NCBI RefSeq assembly: GCF_023913775.1
Contig: NZ_JAMXAX010000060.1
Location: 1-34,244 of the forward strand
Direction of reading: 5' to 3'
Origin: Acidovorax facilis
GTDB lineage: Bacteria; Pseudomonadota; Gammaproteobacteria; Burkholderiales; Burkholderiaceae_C
DNA: 34,244 nucleotides
Position numbers and translations under genes: made by a program. This document shows positions 22,989 through 32,269 of the stretch, piece by piece; position 1 is the stretch's first letter, and the number at the start of each line of letters is the position of its first letter. Under the pieces are notes generated by a model. That model did no database searches, had not been told where the DNA came from, and saw only the letters and a program-made list of their open reading frames with translations.

Positions 22989-23696
22989 CTATGAAAGGCC
23001 CCCTGGAACGGCCACCACGCGGCCAGGCAGGACGGCAAACTGCGTCCAGTGCCCCGGCAGGGTGTCGGGCGCCGTGCCGGTGAAAGCCCCGAAGGCGGGC
23101 AGGATCAACTGTCCATCGCCCCACCCAAAGCACGGCGCCCGCAGCGCATCCCGCGCCGGGCCGCGCAGCCGCAGCGCGGGGTGCAGGTGCCCGGCAATCA
23201 CCGTGTGGCCCGCAACGGCCTGCGGGTGGTGGCAGGCCAGCACCGGCACATCGGCGCGAGGCAACCAGGGCTCGTTGACCAGCGCCAGAGCCAGCGTGGC
23301 CGGTGGGTCGCCCGCATGCAGGTCGTGGTTGCCGCGCACCAGGGTCATCGCCACACGGGCATGGCGCTGGCGCCAGGGCAGCAACTGCTGCCACAGCGAA
23401 TCGGCCGCGCCGCTGCGTGCGTGCAGAAAGTCGCCCAGAAACACCAGGTGGTCGGCGCCGGTGGCAGCGAGCACCGCATCCAGCCGCGCCAGGTTGTCGG
23501 CCGTGGTGCCATGCGGCACCGGCTGGCCCGCGCGGCGGAAGGTGGCTGCCTTGCCGAAATGCACATCCGCCACCAGCACCATGCGGGCAGCGGGCCACCA
23601 CAGGGCGCGCTGGGGCAGCAGCTGCAGCGCGGTGCCGCAGGGCAGGGTGATGGCGTGCGCACCGATGGTGGGCGTGGGGATAGCCAGCGAGGTCAT
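22989..23696 (-). CDS. pdeM: Ligase-associated metallophosphoesterase PdeM
   Basis: This 235-residue calcineurin-like phosphoesterase is the last gene of the ligase-associated DNA damage operon. All metal-binding motifs of the fold are present: DVHFGK at 44-49, GDFLH at 88-92, RGNHD at 121-125, a His pair at 156-157 and GHLHP at 169-173. DVHFGK, rather than the common DxH(x)n, is characteristic of this PdeM subgroup. ATG 23696 lies 5 bases after the helicase stop, so it is translationally linked. It is expected to act with the ligase, helicase and exonuclease in repair of DNA ends. It may remove blocking 3' phosphates or act as an endonuclease, but the physiological substrate is uncertain. 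Confidence 0.92.
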   Translation of the reverse strand: MTSLAIPTPTIGAHAITLPCGTALQLLPQRALWWPAARMVLVADVHFGKAATFRRAGQPVPHGTTADNLARLDAVLAATGADHLVFLGDFLHARSGAADSLWQQLLPWRQRHARVAMTLVRGNHDLHAGDPPATLALALVNEPWLPRADVPVLACHHPQAVAGHTVIAGHLHPALRLRGPARDALRAPCFGWGDGQLILPAFGAFTGTAPDTLPGHWTQFAVLPGRVVAVPGGLS

Positions 23697-23701
23697 GGAG
23701 C

Positions 23702-26425
23702 TCAGAATCCGTGGCGTCTGCGGGCGCGACGAGGGCTGTCCCCGGCCGGGTCGCGGCGCGTGCGCCGTGCCGAGGTCGCGGAGCCTTCAGGGAGGTCCCA
23801 CGCCATGTCCGTGGATTGCACCGGGTGCTGCACAAGGTGGGTGCCCGTGGTGGCGTCGGCCGCCTGCTCCAGCGCCCGCACCATGCGCGCCAGCCGGTCG
23901 GCCAGGGTCTCGGTGCTCAGGCGCTCGCGAAAGCGCTCCACCATCAGCGGCAGGGCAAACGGGGTGGGGCGCGTGAGGGCATGGATGGACAGGGTCTGCG
24001 CCTGCATGCCGCGCAGCGTGCGGGCCAGTCGCTCCATGTCCAGCTCGTTCGCTAGCAGCTCGGCACGGGCCTGGGCCAGCAGCAGGTTGTCGGGGTCGTA
24101 CTGCGCAAACACGTCGTAATAGAGCGACGACGAGGCCTGCAGCTGGCGGCTGCTGCGCTGCTCGCCGGGGTGGCTCTGGAAGATCAGGCCCGCAATGCGC
24201 GCGATCTCGCGAAAGCGCCTGCGCGCCATTTCGGTGGCGTTCAGGCTGGCCAGCACTTCATCTTCGAGCCCGCTACCGATGGTGGTGTGCGTGCCTTCGC
24301 CGATCAGGCGCGGCAGTAGCGCGGGCCAGTCCACGGGCTTGGCCGACAGCAGCTCCAGCCCGTAGTCATTGACCGCGATGGAGAAGGTGTTGGGCACCTG
24401 CTGCGACGCGCGCCAGCCCAGCAGCCCGGCCAGGCCCAGGTGCACCAGGCGGCCTGCCAGTGGGTACAGGTACAGGTGCCAGCCCTCGCGCGTGTGCAGG
24501 GTCTCGGCCACCAGGCGGCTGGGTGTGGGCAGGGCCGACCAGGCCTGCTGCAGCTCCAGCAGTGGCTGGGCGCAGCACATCTCGGGCGTGGTGAACTTGC
24601 CGCGCTCCGCCTGCGCCAGCTGTTCCAGCATCGCATCGGCCAGCGTGTTCGACAGCGGCATGCGTCCTCCGCTCCAGCGCGGTAGCGCAGCGCTGCCCTT
24701 GGGGGCGATGCGCACATAGGCCGTCATCTGCTGAGTGCGCACCAGCTCCAGCAGGCGGCCCGCGAACATGAACACATCGCCCTTGCGCAACCGGGCGATG
24801 AAGCTCTCTTCCACCGACCCCAGGCGCCCGCCGCTCACAAACTGCACCTGCATGCTGGCATCACTCACGATGGTGCCGATGTTGCTGCGGTGGCGGCGCG
24901 CCAGGCGGGCATCGGGCACGCGCCACACACCTTCGTCGTCGGGCACCACGCGGTGAAAGTCCGGGTAGGTGGCCAGCGATGCGCCGCCCTGGCGCACGAA
25001 CTGCAGCGCCCACTGCCAGTCGTTGTCGGCCAATGCAGCATAGGCCGGTGCGCGGCGCACTTCGGCCAGCAGCGCATCGGGCACAAAGCCGCCGCCGAGC
25101 GCCACGGTGACCAGGTGCTGCACCAGCACGTCAAGCGGCGCACGCGGCGTGTGCCGGTCTTCAATGCGGCCCTGCGCCAGTGCGTGGCGCGCAGCGGCTG
25201 CCTCCACCAGCTCCAGGCTGTGCGTGGGCACCAGCGTGATGCTGGAGCTGCGCCCCGGCGCATGGCCCGAGCGGCCTGCACGCTGCACCAGCCGCGCCAC
25301 GCCCTTGGCCGAACCGATTTGCAGCACCTGCTCCACCGGCAAAAAGTCCACGCCCAGGTCCAGGCTCGATGTGCAGACCACGGCCTTGAGCTGCCCGGCC
25401 TTCAGGCCTCGCTCCACCCAGTCGCGCACCTCATGCCCCAGCGACCCATGGTGCAGTGCGATGGTGCCGGCCCAGTCGGGCCGTGCCTCCAGCAGCGCCT
25501 GGTACCAGCGCTCCGCCTGAGACCGGGTGTTGGTGAACACCAAGGTGGACGCTGCCGCTTCGATCGACTGCACCACCTGCGGCAGCAGGCTCAGCCCCAT
25601 GTGGCCCGCCCACGCAAAGCGGTCGGCACGCGCGGGCAGCATCACCTGCACCTCCAGCCGCTTGTCGATGCGGCCTTGCACCAGCACGGCGGGCGGTGGC
25701 TGTGGCGTGTCCGGCACGGGCTGCGGCAGCAAGGTGTGCAGGGCCTCCTCCAGGTTGCCCAGCGTGGCCGACATACCCCACACCTGCAGCGCCGGGTTCC
25801 AGCCCGACAGGCGCGCCAGCGCCAGTTGCACCTGCACGCCGCGCTTGTTGCCCACCAGCTCATGCCATTCGTCCACCACCACCAGGCGCACGCTGGCCAG
25901 GCGCTCATGTGCATCGGCGCGGGCCAGCAGCAGCGAGACGCTTTCGGGCGTCGTCACCAGCAGCGTGGGCAGGCGCCGGTCTTGCGCGGCGCGCTCGCCG
26001 CTGGCCGTGTCGCCCGTGCGCAGGCCGCTGGTCCAGTTGGGCGCGAGGTCGGGCAGCGGTGCCTGCAGGGCGCGCAGCGAATCAGCAGCGAGTGCGCGCA
26101 TGGGCGTGATCCACAGCACGGAGAGGGGAGGTGCCGCAGCGCGGCGCGTGCGCAGCGCGGTGCGGGCGCTGGTGACTTTGGGGGCTTCTTCGGGCGGTGG
26201 TTCAGCATCGGCCTGCGCCAGATTCTGCAGCGCGCCCAGCCACACTGCATAGGTCTTGCCCGCGCCCGTGGTGGCATGCAGCAGGCCCGAGCGACCCTCG
26301 CCCATCGCGCGCCACACGTCTTGCTGGAAGCCAAACGGCTGCCACCCGCGCGCCGCCATCCAGGCGGCTGCGGCACTCGGTGCCACCGGGGGCAGGGGCT
26401 TGCGCGGGCGGCGCGTCGTGCTCAT
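23702..26425 (-). CDS. Ligase-associated DEXH-box helicase (Lhr-type)
   Basis: This 907-residue superfamily 2 helicase is of the Lhr-like group found beside ATP-dependent ligases. The motifs run in order: [10 protein letters not shown]-motif-like region near 34-42, Walker A ATTGAGKT at 51-58, [10 protein letters not shown] at 106-115, TTPESV near 158-163 and DEWH (Walker B, in place of DEXH) at 185-188. SAT follows at 219-221, then a second RecA domain with [11 protein letters not shown] and [11 protein letters not shown] (motif VI). The C-terminal half is the Lhr WH and beta-barrel region. The start ATG at 26425 overlaps the ligase stop by 4 bases (ATGA). It probably unwinds or remodels damaged DNA or RNA:DNA hybrids for the ligase and nucleases of the operon. 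Confidence 0.94.
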   Translation of the reverse strand: MSTTRRPRKPLPPVAPSAAAAWMAARGWQPFGFQQDVWRAMGEGRSGLLHATTGAGKTYAVWLGALQNLAQADAEPPPEEAPKVTSARTALRTRRAAAPPLSVLWITPMRALAADSLRALQAPLPDLAPNWTSGLRTGDTASGERAAQDRRLPTLLVTTPESVSLLLARADAHERLASVRLVVVDEWHELVGNKRGVQVQLALARLSGWNPALQVWGMSATLGNLEEALHTLLPQPVPDTPQPPPAVLVQGRIDKRLEVQVMLPARADRFAWAGHMGLSLLPQVVQSIEAAASTLVFTNTRSQAERWYQALLEARPDWAGTIALHHGSLGHEVRDWVERGLKAGQLKAVVCTSSLDLGVDFLPVEQVLQIGSAKGVARLVQRAGRSGHAPGRSSSITLVPTHSLELVEAAAARHALAQGRIEDRHTPRAPLDVLVQHLVTVALGGGFVPDALLAEVRRAPAYAALADNDWQWALQFVRQGGASLATYPDFHRVVPDDEGVWRVPDARLARRHRSNIGTIVSDASMQVQFVSGGRLGSVEESFIARLRKGDVFMFAGRLLELVRTQQMTAYVRIAPKGSAALPRWSGGRMPLSNTLADAMLEQLAQAERGKFTTPEMCCAQPLLELQQAWSALPTPSRLVAETLHTREGWHLYLYPLAGRLVHLGLAGLLGWRASQQVPNTFSIAVNDYGLELLSAKPVDWPALLPRLIGEGTHTTIGSGLEDEVLASLNATEMARRRFREIARIAGLIFQSHPGEQRSSRQLQASSSLYYDVFAQYDPDNLLLAQARAELLANELDMERLARTLRGMQAQTLSIHALTRPTPFALPLMVERFRERLSTETLADRLARMVRALEQAADATTGTHLVQHPVQSTDMAWDLPEGSATSARRTRRDPAGDSPRRARRRHGF

Positions 26426-28119
26426 GCGGCCGCGTCCTGCCCAGGCAGCAGTGCCATCAGCGTTTGCAAGGTATCGGCCTCGGCCACGGGTTTGTCTTGC
26501 CGCCAGCGCAGCATGCGCGGAAAGCGCACTGCAATGCCGCTCTTGTGGCGTGGGCTCTTTGCGATGCCCTCGAAGCCCAGCTCAAACACCAGCGTCGCGT
26601 CCACACTGCGCACAGGCCCAAAGCTCTCGCGCGTGGTCTTGCGGATGATGGCGTCCACCTGCGCAATCTCGGCATCCGTCAGGCCCGAATAGGCCTTGGC
26701 AAAGGGCACCAGTTGCCGCTCCGGGTCGTCCTGCGGCCCGGTCCACACGGCAAAGGTGTAGTCGGTGTAGAGGCTTGCGCGGCGGCCGTGGCCACGCTGG
26801 GCGTAGATGAGCACCGCATCCACGCTCATGGGGTCGATCTTCCACTTCCACCACACGCCCACATCCTTGGTGCGGCCCACGCCATAGTGGGCGCTGCGGT
26901 GCTTGAGCATGAAGCCCTCGGTGCCCATGCTGCGCGCGGCCTCGCGCTGGCGTGCCAGGTCTTGCCAGTCGGCGCCATGCAGCAACTCGCTCAGGTGCAA
27001 GGTCTTGTGCGGTGCGGGTGCGATGGTGGCTTCATCAGGCTGTTGCAGCGTGGCCTCCAGCAGCGTGCGGCGGGCCTGTTGCGGCTCTTGGCGCAGGTCC
27101 TGCCCAGCGTGCTCCAGCAGGTCGTAGGTGACCAGCACCACGGGCAGTTCGCGCAGCAGCTTCGGGCCCTGGGTCTTGCGGCCCAGGCGCTTTTGCAGGT
27201 CGGCAAAGGGGCGGGGCTGGGGCTCATCGGGCAGCCACACCAGAATCTCGCCATCGGCCACCGTGCCATCGGGCAGCTGCTCCATCGCGGCCTCGGCCAG
27301 TTCGGGGAAGCGGTCGGTCACCAGCTCTTCGCCGCGCGACCAGATCCACACCGCACCGCCCCGGCGCACGATCTGCGCGCGGATGCCGTCCCACTTCCAT
27401 TCCACCAGCCAGTCACCGGGAGTGCCCAGCAGTGCAGGCATCTCGGTCACGGGCTGGTTGAACGGGTGGGCCAAAAAGAACGGGTAGGGCTGGCCCGCAT
27501 CGGCAGCATCCTGCGCGCTTGCCTCGTCGTCCACCGGCGCGATCAGCGCCTGGTAGTCGCTGGCCTGCGGCTGCCGGCTGATCTGCGTGTAGCCCATCAG
27601 CCGGTGGGCGATGCGCTTGGGGTCCAGCGCGCTCACCGTCGCCAGCGCCTGCGTGACCTGCAGGCGCGACACGCCCACGCGGAAGTTGCCGGTGATGAGC
27701 TTGAAGTACACAAAGCGCTGCTCGGGTGCCAGCATGTCCCATTGCGTGCGCAGACGGGTATCGGCCTCATCGGGCTGCAGGGCGCGCAGGGGCAGCAGCT
27801 GGGCCATCCATTCGGCCAGTGTCAGTTCGGTGGGCTGGGTGGGCAGCGGCAGCAGCAGCGCCAGCGTTTCGGCCAGGTCGCCCACGGCCTGGTAGCTTTC
27901 TTCGAACAGCCACTCGGGCAGTCCTGCAGCCTCTTGCGCCAGCGCCTTCAGGCGCTTGGTGGGCACCATCTGGCGGGGTTTGCCGCCTGCGAGAAAGTAG
28001 GTGGCCCAGGCCGCATCGGCAGGCGGCACCACGCGCAGGTAGGCCACCAGCGCCGCGAGCTTGGCCGACTGTGCGGTGGTGGCGTCGAGCGCCTGGAATA
28101 GCTGGGCAAAGGCCTTCAT
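26422..28119 (-). CDS. ATP-dependent DNA ligase of the ligase-associated repair operon
   Basis: This 565-residue ATP-dependent ligase differs from the NAD-dependent replicative LigA. An N-terminal helical DNA-binding domain (residues 1-220, including [14 protein letters not shown]) precedes the nucleotidyltransferase core. The adenylation motif KWDGIR has lysine 242. Motif III follows in [12 protein letters not shown] near 257-268 and motif IV in DGEILVW near 289-295. [16 protein letters not shown] and [14 protein letters not shown] are motifs IIIa to [25 protein letters not shown] sequence near 470-490 begins the OB domain, and [12 protein letters not shown] closes it. Its start overlaps the exonuclease stop by four bases and its stop overlaps the helicase start in the same way. 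It should seal nicks produced in repair by its operon partners. Confidence 0.94.
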   Translation of the reverse strand: MKAFAQLFQALDATTAQSAKLAALVAYLRVVPPADAAWATYFLAGGKPRQMVPTKRLKALAQEAAGLPEWLFEESYQAVGDLAETLALLLPLPTQPTELTLAEWMAQLLPLRALQPDEADTRLRTQWDMLAPEQRFVYFKLITGNFRVGVSRLQVTQALATVSALDPKRIAHRLMGYTQISRQPQASDYQALIAPVDDEASAQDAADAGQPYPFFLAHPFNQPVTEMPALLGTPGDWLVEWKWDGIRAQIVRRGGAVWIWSRGEELVTDRFPELAEAAMEQLPDGTVADGEILVWLPDEPQPRPFADLQKRLGRKTQGPKLLRELPVVLVTYDLLEHAGQDLRQEPQQARRTLLEATLQQPDEATIAPAPHKTLHLSELLHGADWQDLARQREAARSMGTEGFMLKHRSAHYGVGRTKDVGVWWKWKIDPMSVDAVLIYAQRGHGRRASLYTDYTFAVWTGPQDDPERQLVPFAKAYSGLTDAEIAQVDAIIRKTTRESFGPVRSVDATLVFELGFEGIAKSPRHKSGIAVRFPRMLRWRQDKPVAEADTLQTLMALLPGQDAAA

Positions 28120-29177
28120 GCCTTCGCCTTGGGTGCGGGTTCGCTGCTTGGCTCGGGCGCAGCCCCTGCATCGTCCTCGTTGTCATCGACGCCGTATTCG
28201 GTGGCGAACACCTGGGCGTCCAGCCCCTGCTCGCGCAGCCAGCGCACCATCACGGCCGTGCTGCCGTGCGTCACGATGACGCGCTCCGCGCCCGTGGCGC
28301 CAATGGCTTTTTGCAAGCTGGGCCAGTCGGCGTGGTCGCTCATCACAAAGCCCCGGTCCACGCCCCGGCGTCGGCGTGCGCCGCGCACCAGCATCCAGCC
28401 GCTGGCAAACGCGTCGGAGTGTTCGCCAAACCGCTTGAGCCAGGGTGTGCCCGCTGCCGAGGGCGGCGCCAGCACCAGCGCGCGTTTCAGGTCGGCCTTG
28501 GTGAGGCCAGGGTCCGTCACGCGCAGCGTGGGCGGCAGGTCCACGCCCGCCGCGCGGTACACGGCGTTGAGCGGCTCCACCGCCCCATGCACCACGATGG
28601 GCCCGATGCTGGCGTCCACCCCATGCAGCAGCCGCTGCGCCTTGCCGAAGGCATAGGCGTACAGCACGCTGGCCTTGCCCGCCGCTGCGTTCGCCGCCCA
28701 CCAGGCATTGATGTCGGCAAACAGCGTGGGCTGCGAGGGCCAGCGGTAGATCGGCAGGCCAAAGGTCGATTCGGTGATGAAGGTGTGGCAGCGCACGGGT
28801 TCGAACGGCGTGCAGGTGCCGTCGTCTTCGAGCTTGTAGTCGCCCGAGGCCACCCACACCTGGCCGCCGTGCTCGATGCGCACCTGCGCCGAACCCAGTA
28901 CGTGCCCTGCGGGGTGCAGAGACAAGCGCACGCCGTGGTGGTCGATCACTTCGCCATACGCCAGGGTCTGCAGATCGATGTCCGTGCCCAGCCGGTTGCG
29001 CAGCGTGCCCTCGCTGTCCCGGTGCGCCAAATAGTGGGCCGAGCCCATGCGCGCGTGGTCCGAATGCGCATGTGTGATCACGGCCCGACTCACGGGCCGC
29101 CAGGGGTCTATGTAGAAATCGCCAGGCGGGCAGTACAGGCCCTCGGGGCGATGGACGATGAGGTCGCTGCTGGGCAT
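28116..29177 (-). CDS. Ligase-associated exonuclease of the metallo-beta-lactamase fold
   Basis: This 353-residue MBL-fold nuclease is related to the beta-CASP/SNM1-like group and is the first gene of the four-gene operon. The metal motif HAHSDH is at 36-41. VSRAVITHAHSDHARMGSAHYLAHRDSEG precedes it in the expected context. LHPAGHVLGSAQVRIEHGGQVWVASGDYKLEDD carries further ligands, and GFVMSDHADWPSL near the C-terminal third is the late His motif. ATG 29177 was chosen because MPSSDLIVHRPEGLYCPPG is the usual start. The longer upstream frame includes a dispersed repeat. Its stop overlaps the ligase start (ATGA). A 3' exonuclease or end-processing role is inferred from the family. No LexA box was seen upstream. 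Confidence 0.92.
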   Translation of the reverse strand: MPSSDLIVHRPEGLYCPPGDFYIDPWRPVSRAVITHAHSDHARMGSAHYLAHRDSEGTLRNRLGTDIDLQTLAYGEVIDHHGVRLSLHPAGHVLGSAQVRIEHGGQVWVASGDYKLEDDGTCTPFEPVRCHTFITESTFGLPIYRWPSQPTLFADINAWWAANAAAGKASVLYAYAFGKAQRLLHGVDASIGPIVVHGAVEPLNAVYRAAGVDLPPTLRVTDPGLTKADLKRALVLAPPSAAGTPWLKRFGEHSDAFASGWMLVRGARRRRGVDRGFVMSDHADWPSLQKAIGATGAERVIVTHGSTAVMVRWLREQGLDAQVFATEYGVDDNEDDAGAAPEPSSEPAPKAKA

Positions 29178-29254
29178 GGTCAGAACATCGTAGGCGGCGA
29201 GCCAAAGCCGGGGAGCGGGCTGGGGATTGCGAACGGGAGTTGTGGCACTAGAAT

Positions 29255-29308
29255 TCGAATAAAAGTTGCCGCCAGCGCTTATCCATAAAGCGATGATAGC
29301 TATCAATA
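29255..29308 (-). repeat. Short dispersed repeat upstream of the ligase operon
   Basis: On the minus strand TTGATAGC, then TCGCTTTATGGATAAGCGCT, then AACTTTTATTCGAATTC lines up with the copy at 10134-10188 in reverse orientation. It lies in the 242-base gap between the divergent exonuclease and GNAT genes. No other clear signal was found in that gap. Confidence 0.6.
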
Positions 29309-29419
29309 AGTGAGTGGGCGAGTAAGCTGCTCGCTGCTTGTGTGCAGGCCGACTGCACATCGCATCACCCCATCATCGTGCGCGCACTGTCGCTGTCTGC
29401 AGGCCAATACCGCTTTTGT

Positions 29420-29902
29420 ATGCACACCGAATTCGCCCGCCCGTCAGACGCCGCCGCTATTGCCGCTGTGCTTCGCGAGGCCGCACAGTGGCTGGCAGAC
29501 CAGAAGAAGCCGCTGTGGGCCGTGTCCGATTTCAGCGATGAAAGCGTGCAGCGGGATGTGGATGGCGGGCTGTATGCAGTGGCCAAAGTGGACGACGCGG
29601 TGGTGGGTGTGGTGCGTTTTCAGCGTGAAGACCTGACCTTCTGGCCGGACGCCGAGCCGGGTAGCTCTGCATTCCTGCACAAGCTGGCCGTACGGCGCAC
29701 GTGGGCGGGGCAGGGGGTCTCTGCGGCACTGCTGGCGTTTGGGCGTGAACACGCGCGCAGCCTGGGCCTTCGATATCTGCGACTGGACTGCGTGGCTGAC
29801 CGGCAGCCGCTGCGCACGCTGTATGAAGGTTTTGGATTTACCCTGCGCGACAGTGTGTGGAAAGGCCGCAGGGAGTTTGCGCGGTACCAGATCGTGTTGT
29901 AG
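29420..29902 (+). CDS. GNAT family N-acetyltransferase
   Basis: This 160-residue GNAT protein starts MHTEFARPSDAAAIAAVLREAAQWL, the expected first strand and helix. The acetyl-CoA motif is FLHKLAVRRTWAGQGVSAALLAFGREHA near 85-111. The usual R/QxxGxG/A loop is AGQGVS, so its Arg/Gln is replaced by Ala and the last Gly by Ser. The C-terminal part LGLRYLRLDCVADRQPLRTLYEGFGF (about 115-140) is canonical. ATG 29420 was chosen; an earlier in-frame start at 29342 adds non-GNAT sequence. No good Shine-Dalgarno is visible. The substrate is unknown. It is followed after 35 bases by a BON-domain gene with its own ribosome site. Confidence 0.88.
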   Translation: MHTEFARPSDAAAIAAVLREAAQWLADQKKPLWAVSDFSDESVQRDVDGGLYAVAKVDDAVVGVVRFQREDLTFWPDAEPGSSAFLHKLAVRRTWAGQGVSAALLAFGREHARSLGLRYLRLDCVADRQPLRTLYEGFGFTLRDSVWKGRREFARYQIVL

Positions 29903-29937
29903 GCAGCGGCTGCCTACTATCCAACAAGGAGCAATGC

Positions 29938-30465
29938 ATGCGCCGTGTTTGTGTGTTCTTCCGGTTCTTCCTGTCGTGTGGGGTGGTGGTCGCCATGGCC
30001 CCCTCGCTGGCGATCGCTCAGGTCCCTGGCAGTCCGGCCCCGCGCACCAACGCCTTCAACGACCCCTTTGTGCAGGTCACCAGCGCCATCCCGGCTTGCC
30101 CCGTGCCCGAAGGCCCGCTCTACACCGAGGCCGAGGTCCGCGAGCTGGCCCATGTGCGCTCGCAGCACGGCGGCAGCTGCCACCGTGTGGGGCGCTGCCG
30201 GTTGCCCAACTCCTACCTGTACGACGTCGAGATCATTCCGCGCGTGCAGCGCTACATCCAGCAGGATGGGCGTTTTGACGACACCAGTGTGTGGGTTCTG
30301 GGCGAGCGGCGGCTGGTCACGCTCAAGGGCTGTGTGCAGTCGCAGGCGCAGTCCGAAGCGCTGGAGAAAGCCGTGTGGCTGGTGGACGACGTGATGGGTG
30401 TCATCAACCTGCTGCAGGTGGGCACGGCGCGTGGTGCGGCGCGGTATCCATTGGTGGCGCCGTAG
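29938..30465 (+). CDS. Secreted BON-domain protein
   Basis: This 175-residue periplasmic protein has a signal peptide (residues 1-27, cleavage near AIA, before QVPGS). ATG 29938 has AAGGAG at 29926-29931 with six bases of spacing. The mature part includes four cysteines between about 54 and 87 (IPACPVPEG and GGSCHRVGRCRLPNS), likely two disulfides. A single BON domain occupies about 98-162 (IIPRVQRYIQQDGRFDDTSVWVLGERRLVTLKGCVQSQAQSEALEKAVWLVDDVMGV). BON domains bind membranes or peptidoglycan and occur in outer-membrane stress proteins such as OsmY and DolP. The cysteine-rich N-terminal extension is unlike those. The exact role is unknown. Confidence 0.85.
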   Translation: MRRVCVFFRFFLSCGVVVAMAPSLAIAQVPGSPAPRTNAFNDPFVQVTSAIPACPVPEGPLYTEAEVRELAHVRSQHGGSCHRVGRCRLPNSYLYDVEIIPRVQRYIQQDGRFDDTSVWVLGERRLVTLKGCVQSQAQSEALEKAVWLVDDVMGVINLLQVGTARGAARYPLVAP

Positions 30466-30568
30466 GTTCTGGCCTTGCTGCAACGCTGCGCTTATCGCAG
30501 CTGTGGCGATTGCGCAGTCGCTCAGGCGATGGTGATGCATCCCTGGAGCCACACAGAACTTTCGGGGC

Positions 30569-30597
30569 TTGGGCTGGCCCGCTTTCTGCTGTATATT
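30569..30597 (+). promoter_or_regulatory. Promoter of the substrate-binding protein gene
   Basis: TTGGGC (30569-30574) and TATATT (30592-30597) are 17 bases apart, a good sigma-70 arrangement. The overlapping TGGCCCGCTTTCTGC also has GG-N10-GC (30576-30589) spacing, so a weak sigma-54 promoter cannot be excluded. A Shine-Dalgarno AAGGA at 30617-30621 follows. Confidence 0.55.
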
Positions 30598-30630
30598 GCC
30601 GGTTCTCCATTTCACGAAGGAAATCTCGTC

Positions 30631-32217
30631 ATGCGATTCAAACGTTCCCTGCTGGCGGCCGCCACCCTGGCCCTGGCAACCGTTGCTCCCACCGCGTCGG
30701 CAAAACCGTTCAAGTGGGCAGGCTCCAGCGACATCCAGACCATGGACATCCATTCGCAAAACAGCGCCCTGGGCAATGGCATCCATGCGGCGGTGTATGA
30801 ATCGCTGGTGATGTTCAACAGTCGCACGCTCAAGGTCGAGCCGCTGCTGGCCACCTCGTGGCAGCAGGTCAGCCCCACGCAGCTGCGCGTGAAGCTGCGC
30901 CAGGGGGTGAAGTTCAGCGACGGCTCGGCCATGACGGCCGATGACGTGGTCTATTCGCTGCAGCGTGCGATGAGCAAGACCTCCACGTACTCCATCTACA
31001 CCCAGGGCATGGACCGCATCGCCAAGGTGGACGGCGAGACCATCGACATCTTCCTGAAGAACCCCAACCCGGTGATACTGAACCAGCTCACCGAGCTGCG
31101 CGTGATGAGCAAGGCCTGGGCCGAGAAGAACAACTCGGTCGAGCCCAAGGACATCAAGGCCAAGGACGAAACCTATTCGCACCGCAATGCCATGGGCACA
31201 GGGCCCTTCGTGCTCAAGGAATGGGTGCCCGACCAGAAGATCGTGTTTGCTTCCAACCCCCACTGGTGGAATGCAGGCAAGGCCGAAGGCAACGTCACTG
31301 AGATCACCTACACCCCCATCAAGTCCGAAGCCACGCGCATCGCCGCGCTGCTATCGGGCGAGGTGGACATGGTGCGCGACACCAGCATTCAGGATCTCGC
31401 CCGCATCAAGGCCAACCCCGCCCTCAAGGTCATGGAGATGGTGGAGAACCGCACCGTGTACCTCGCTATGGACCAGTTCCGCGAAGAGCTGGTGGGCAGC
31501 AACGTCAAGGGCAAGAACCCGCTCAAGGACCTGCGCGTGCGCAAGGCGCTCTACCAGGCCATTGACAGTGCCACCCTGCAGCGCGTGACCATGCGCGGCA
31601 TGTCCAAGCCCACCGGGGCCATCGTGTCGCCGCTGGTCAATGGCTGGACGGAAGCGGTGGACAAGCGCCTGCCCTTTGACGCCAATGCCGCGAAGGCCTT
31701 GCTGGCCGAGGCAGGCTACAAAGACGGCTTCGAGGTGGACTTTGCCTGCAGCAACAACGCCATCGTGCAGGACGAAGAGCTGTGCCAGGCGATCACCTCC
31801 ATGTGGTCGCGCATTGGCGTGAAGGCCAAGCTGCGCACGCTGCCAGCGGTCACCTATTACCCCATGGCACAGCGGCACGAGGCCAGCATTGCGCTGCTCA
31901 GCTGGGGCGTGCCCACCTTCGATGCGTTGTACACCCTGCAGTCACTCGTCCGCACCAAGACCACGGGCGGCGACGGCAACTACAACCTGGGCCGCTACAC
32001 CAATGAACGCATGGACTACATCGTGGACCGTGTGAAGACCGAAACCGACCTGCCCGTGCGAAACCGCCTGCTCACCGAAGGCCTGCAGCTGCAGAACGAC
32101 ACCGTGGCACACATCCCCCTGCACAACCAGATGCTGGCCTGGGCGATGAAGAAAAACGTGGAGCTGGTACAGCGGCCGGACAACCAGATTGACTGGCGTT
32201 TGATCAAGGTGAACTGA
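30631..32217 (+). CDS. ABC transporter substrate-binding protein, family 5 (peptide/dipeptide type)
   Basis: This 528-residue periplasmic protein has a signal peptide cleaved after TASA, before KPFKW. Its body matches the SBP_bac_5 family (DppA/OppA/NikA-like). ETLVMF-like YESLVMFNSRTLKVEPLLATSWQQVSP begins the domain. LRQGVKFSDGSAMTADDVVYSLQRA (about 89-113) is the family signature. Later segments are GTGPFVLKEWVPDQKIVF, NPHWWNAG and RVRKALYQAIDSATL. It would bind peptides or another small solute and pass it to an ABC permease. No permease or ATPase gene adjoins it in this window, so it is an orphan receptor here. It has its own promoter and an intrinsic hairpin behind the stop codon. Confidence 0.93.
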   Translation: MRFKRSLLAAATLALATVAPTASAKPFKWAGSSDIQTMDIHSQNSALGNGIHAAVYESLVMFNSRTLKVEPLLATSWQQVSPTQLRVKLRQGVKFSDGSAMTADDVVYSLQRAMSKTSTYSIYTQGMDRIAKVDGETIDIFLKNPNPVILNQLTELRVMSKAWAEKNNSVEPKDIKAKDETYSHRNAMGTGPFVLKEWVPDQKIVFASNPHWWNAGKAEGNVTEITYTPIKSEATRIAALLSGEVDMVRDTSIQDLARIKANPALKVMEMVENRTVYLAMDQFREELVGSNVKGKNPLKDLRVRKALYQAIDSATLQRVTMRGMSKPTGAIVSPLVNGWTEAVDKRLPFDANAAKALLAEAGYKDGFEVDFACSNNAIVQDEELCQAITSMWSRIGVKAKLRTLPAVTYYPMAQRHEASIALLSWGVPTFDALYTLQSLVRTKTTGGDGNYNLGRYTNERMDYIVDRVKTETDLPVRNRLLTEGLQLQNDTVAHIPLHNQMLAWAMKKNVELVQRPDNQIDWRLIKVN

Positions 32218-32230
32218 CGGGCAGAGGGGC

Positions 32231-32260
32231 GAAAGGCCGTCCGTTGACGGACGGCCTTTC
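32231..32260. terminator. Hairpin terminator between convergent genes
   Basis: GAAAGGCCGTCCG (32231-32243) and CGGACGGCCTTTC (32248-32260) form a perfect 13-base stem with loop TTGA. The T-tracts are short on both strands. It sits between the substrate-binding protein stop and the end of the convergent propeller gene, so it may serve both. Confidence 0.75.
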
Positions 32261-32269
32261 GCGGCGCTC

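Noticed and set aside
24890..28101. Very long plus-strand frames (600 and 634 codons) opposite the helicase and ligase genes
   Set aside because: They are the complementary shadows of GC-rich coding sequence. The minus-strand frames carry all helicase and ligase motifs in order.
22989..29177. The ligase-helicase-nuclease operon as a phage or anti-phage defence island
   Set aside because: All four genes match the chromosomal ligase-associated DNA damage set, with no defence neighbours, integrase or unusual composition.
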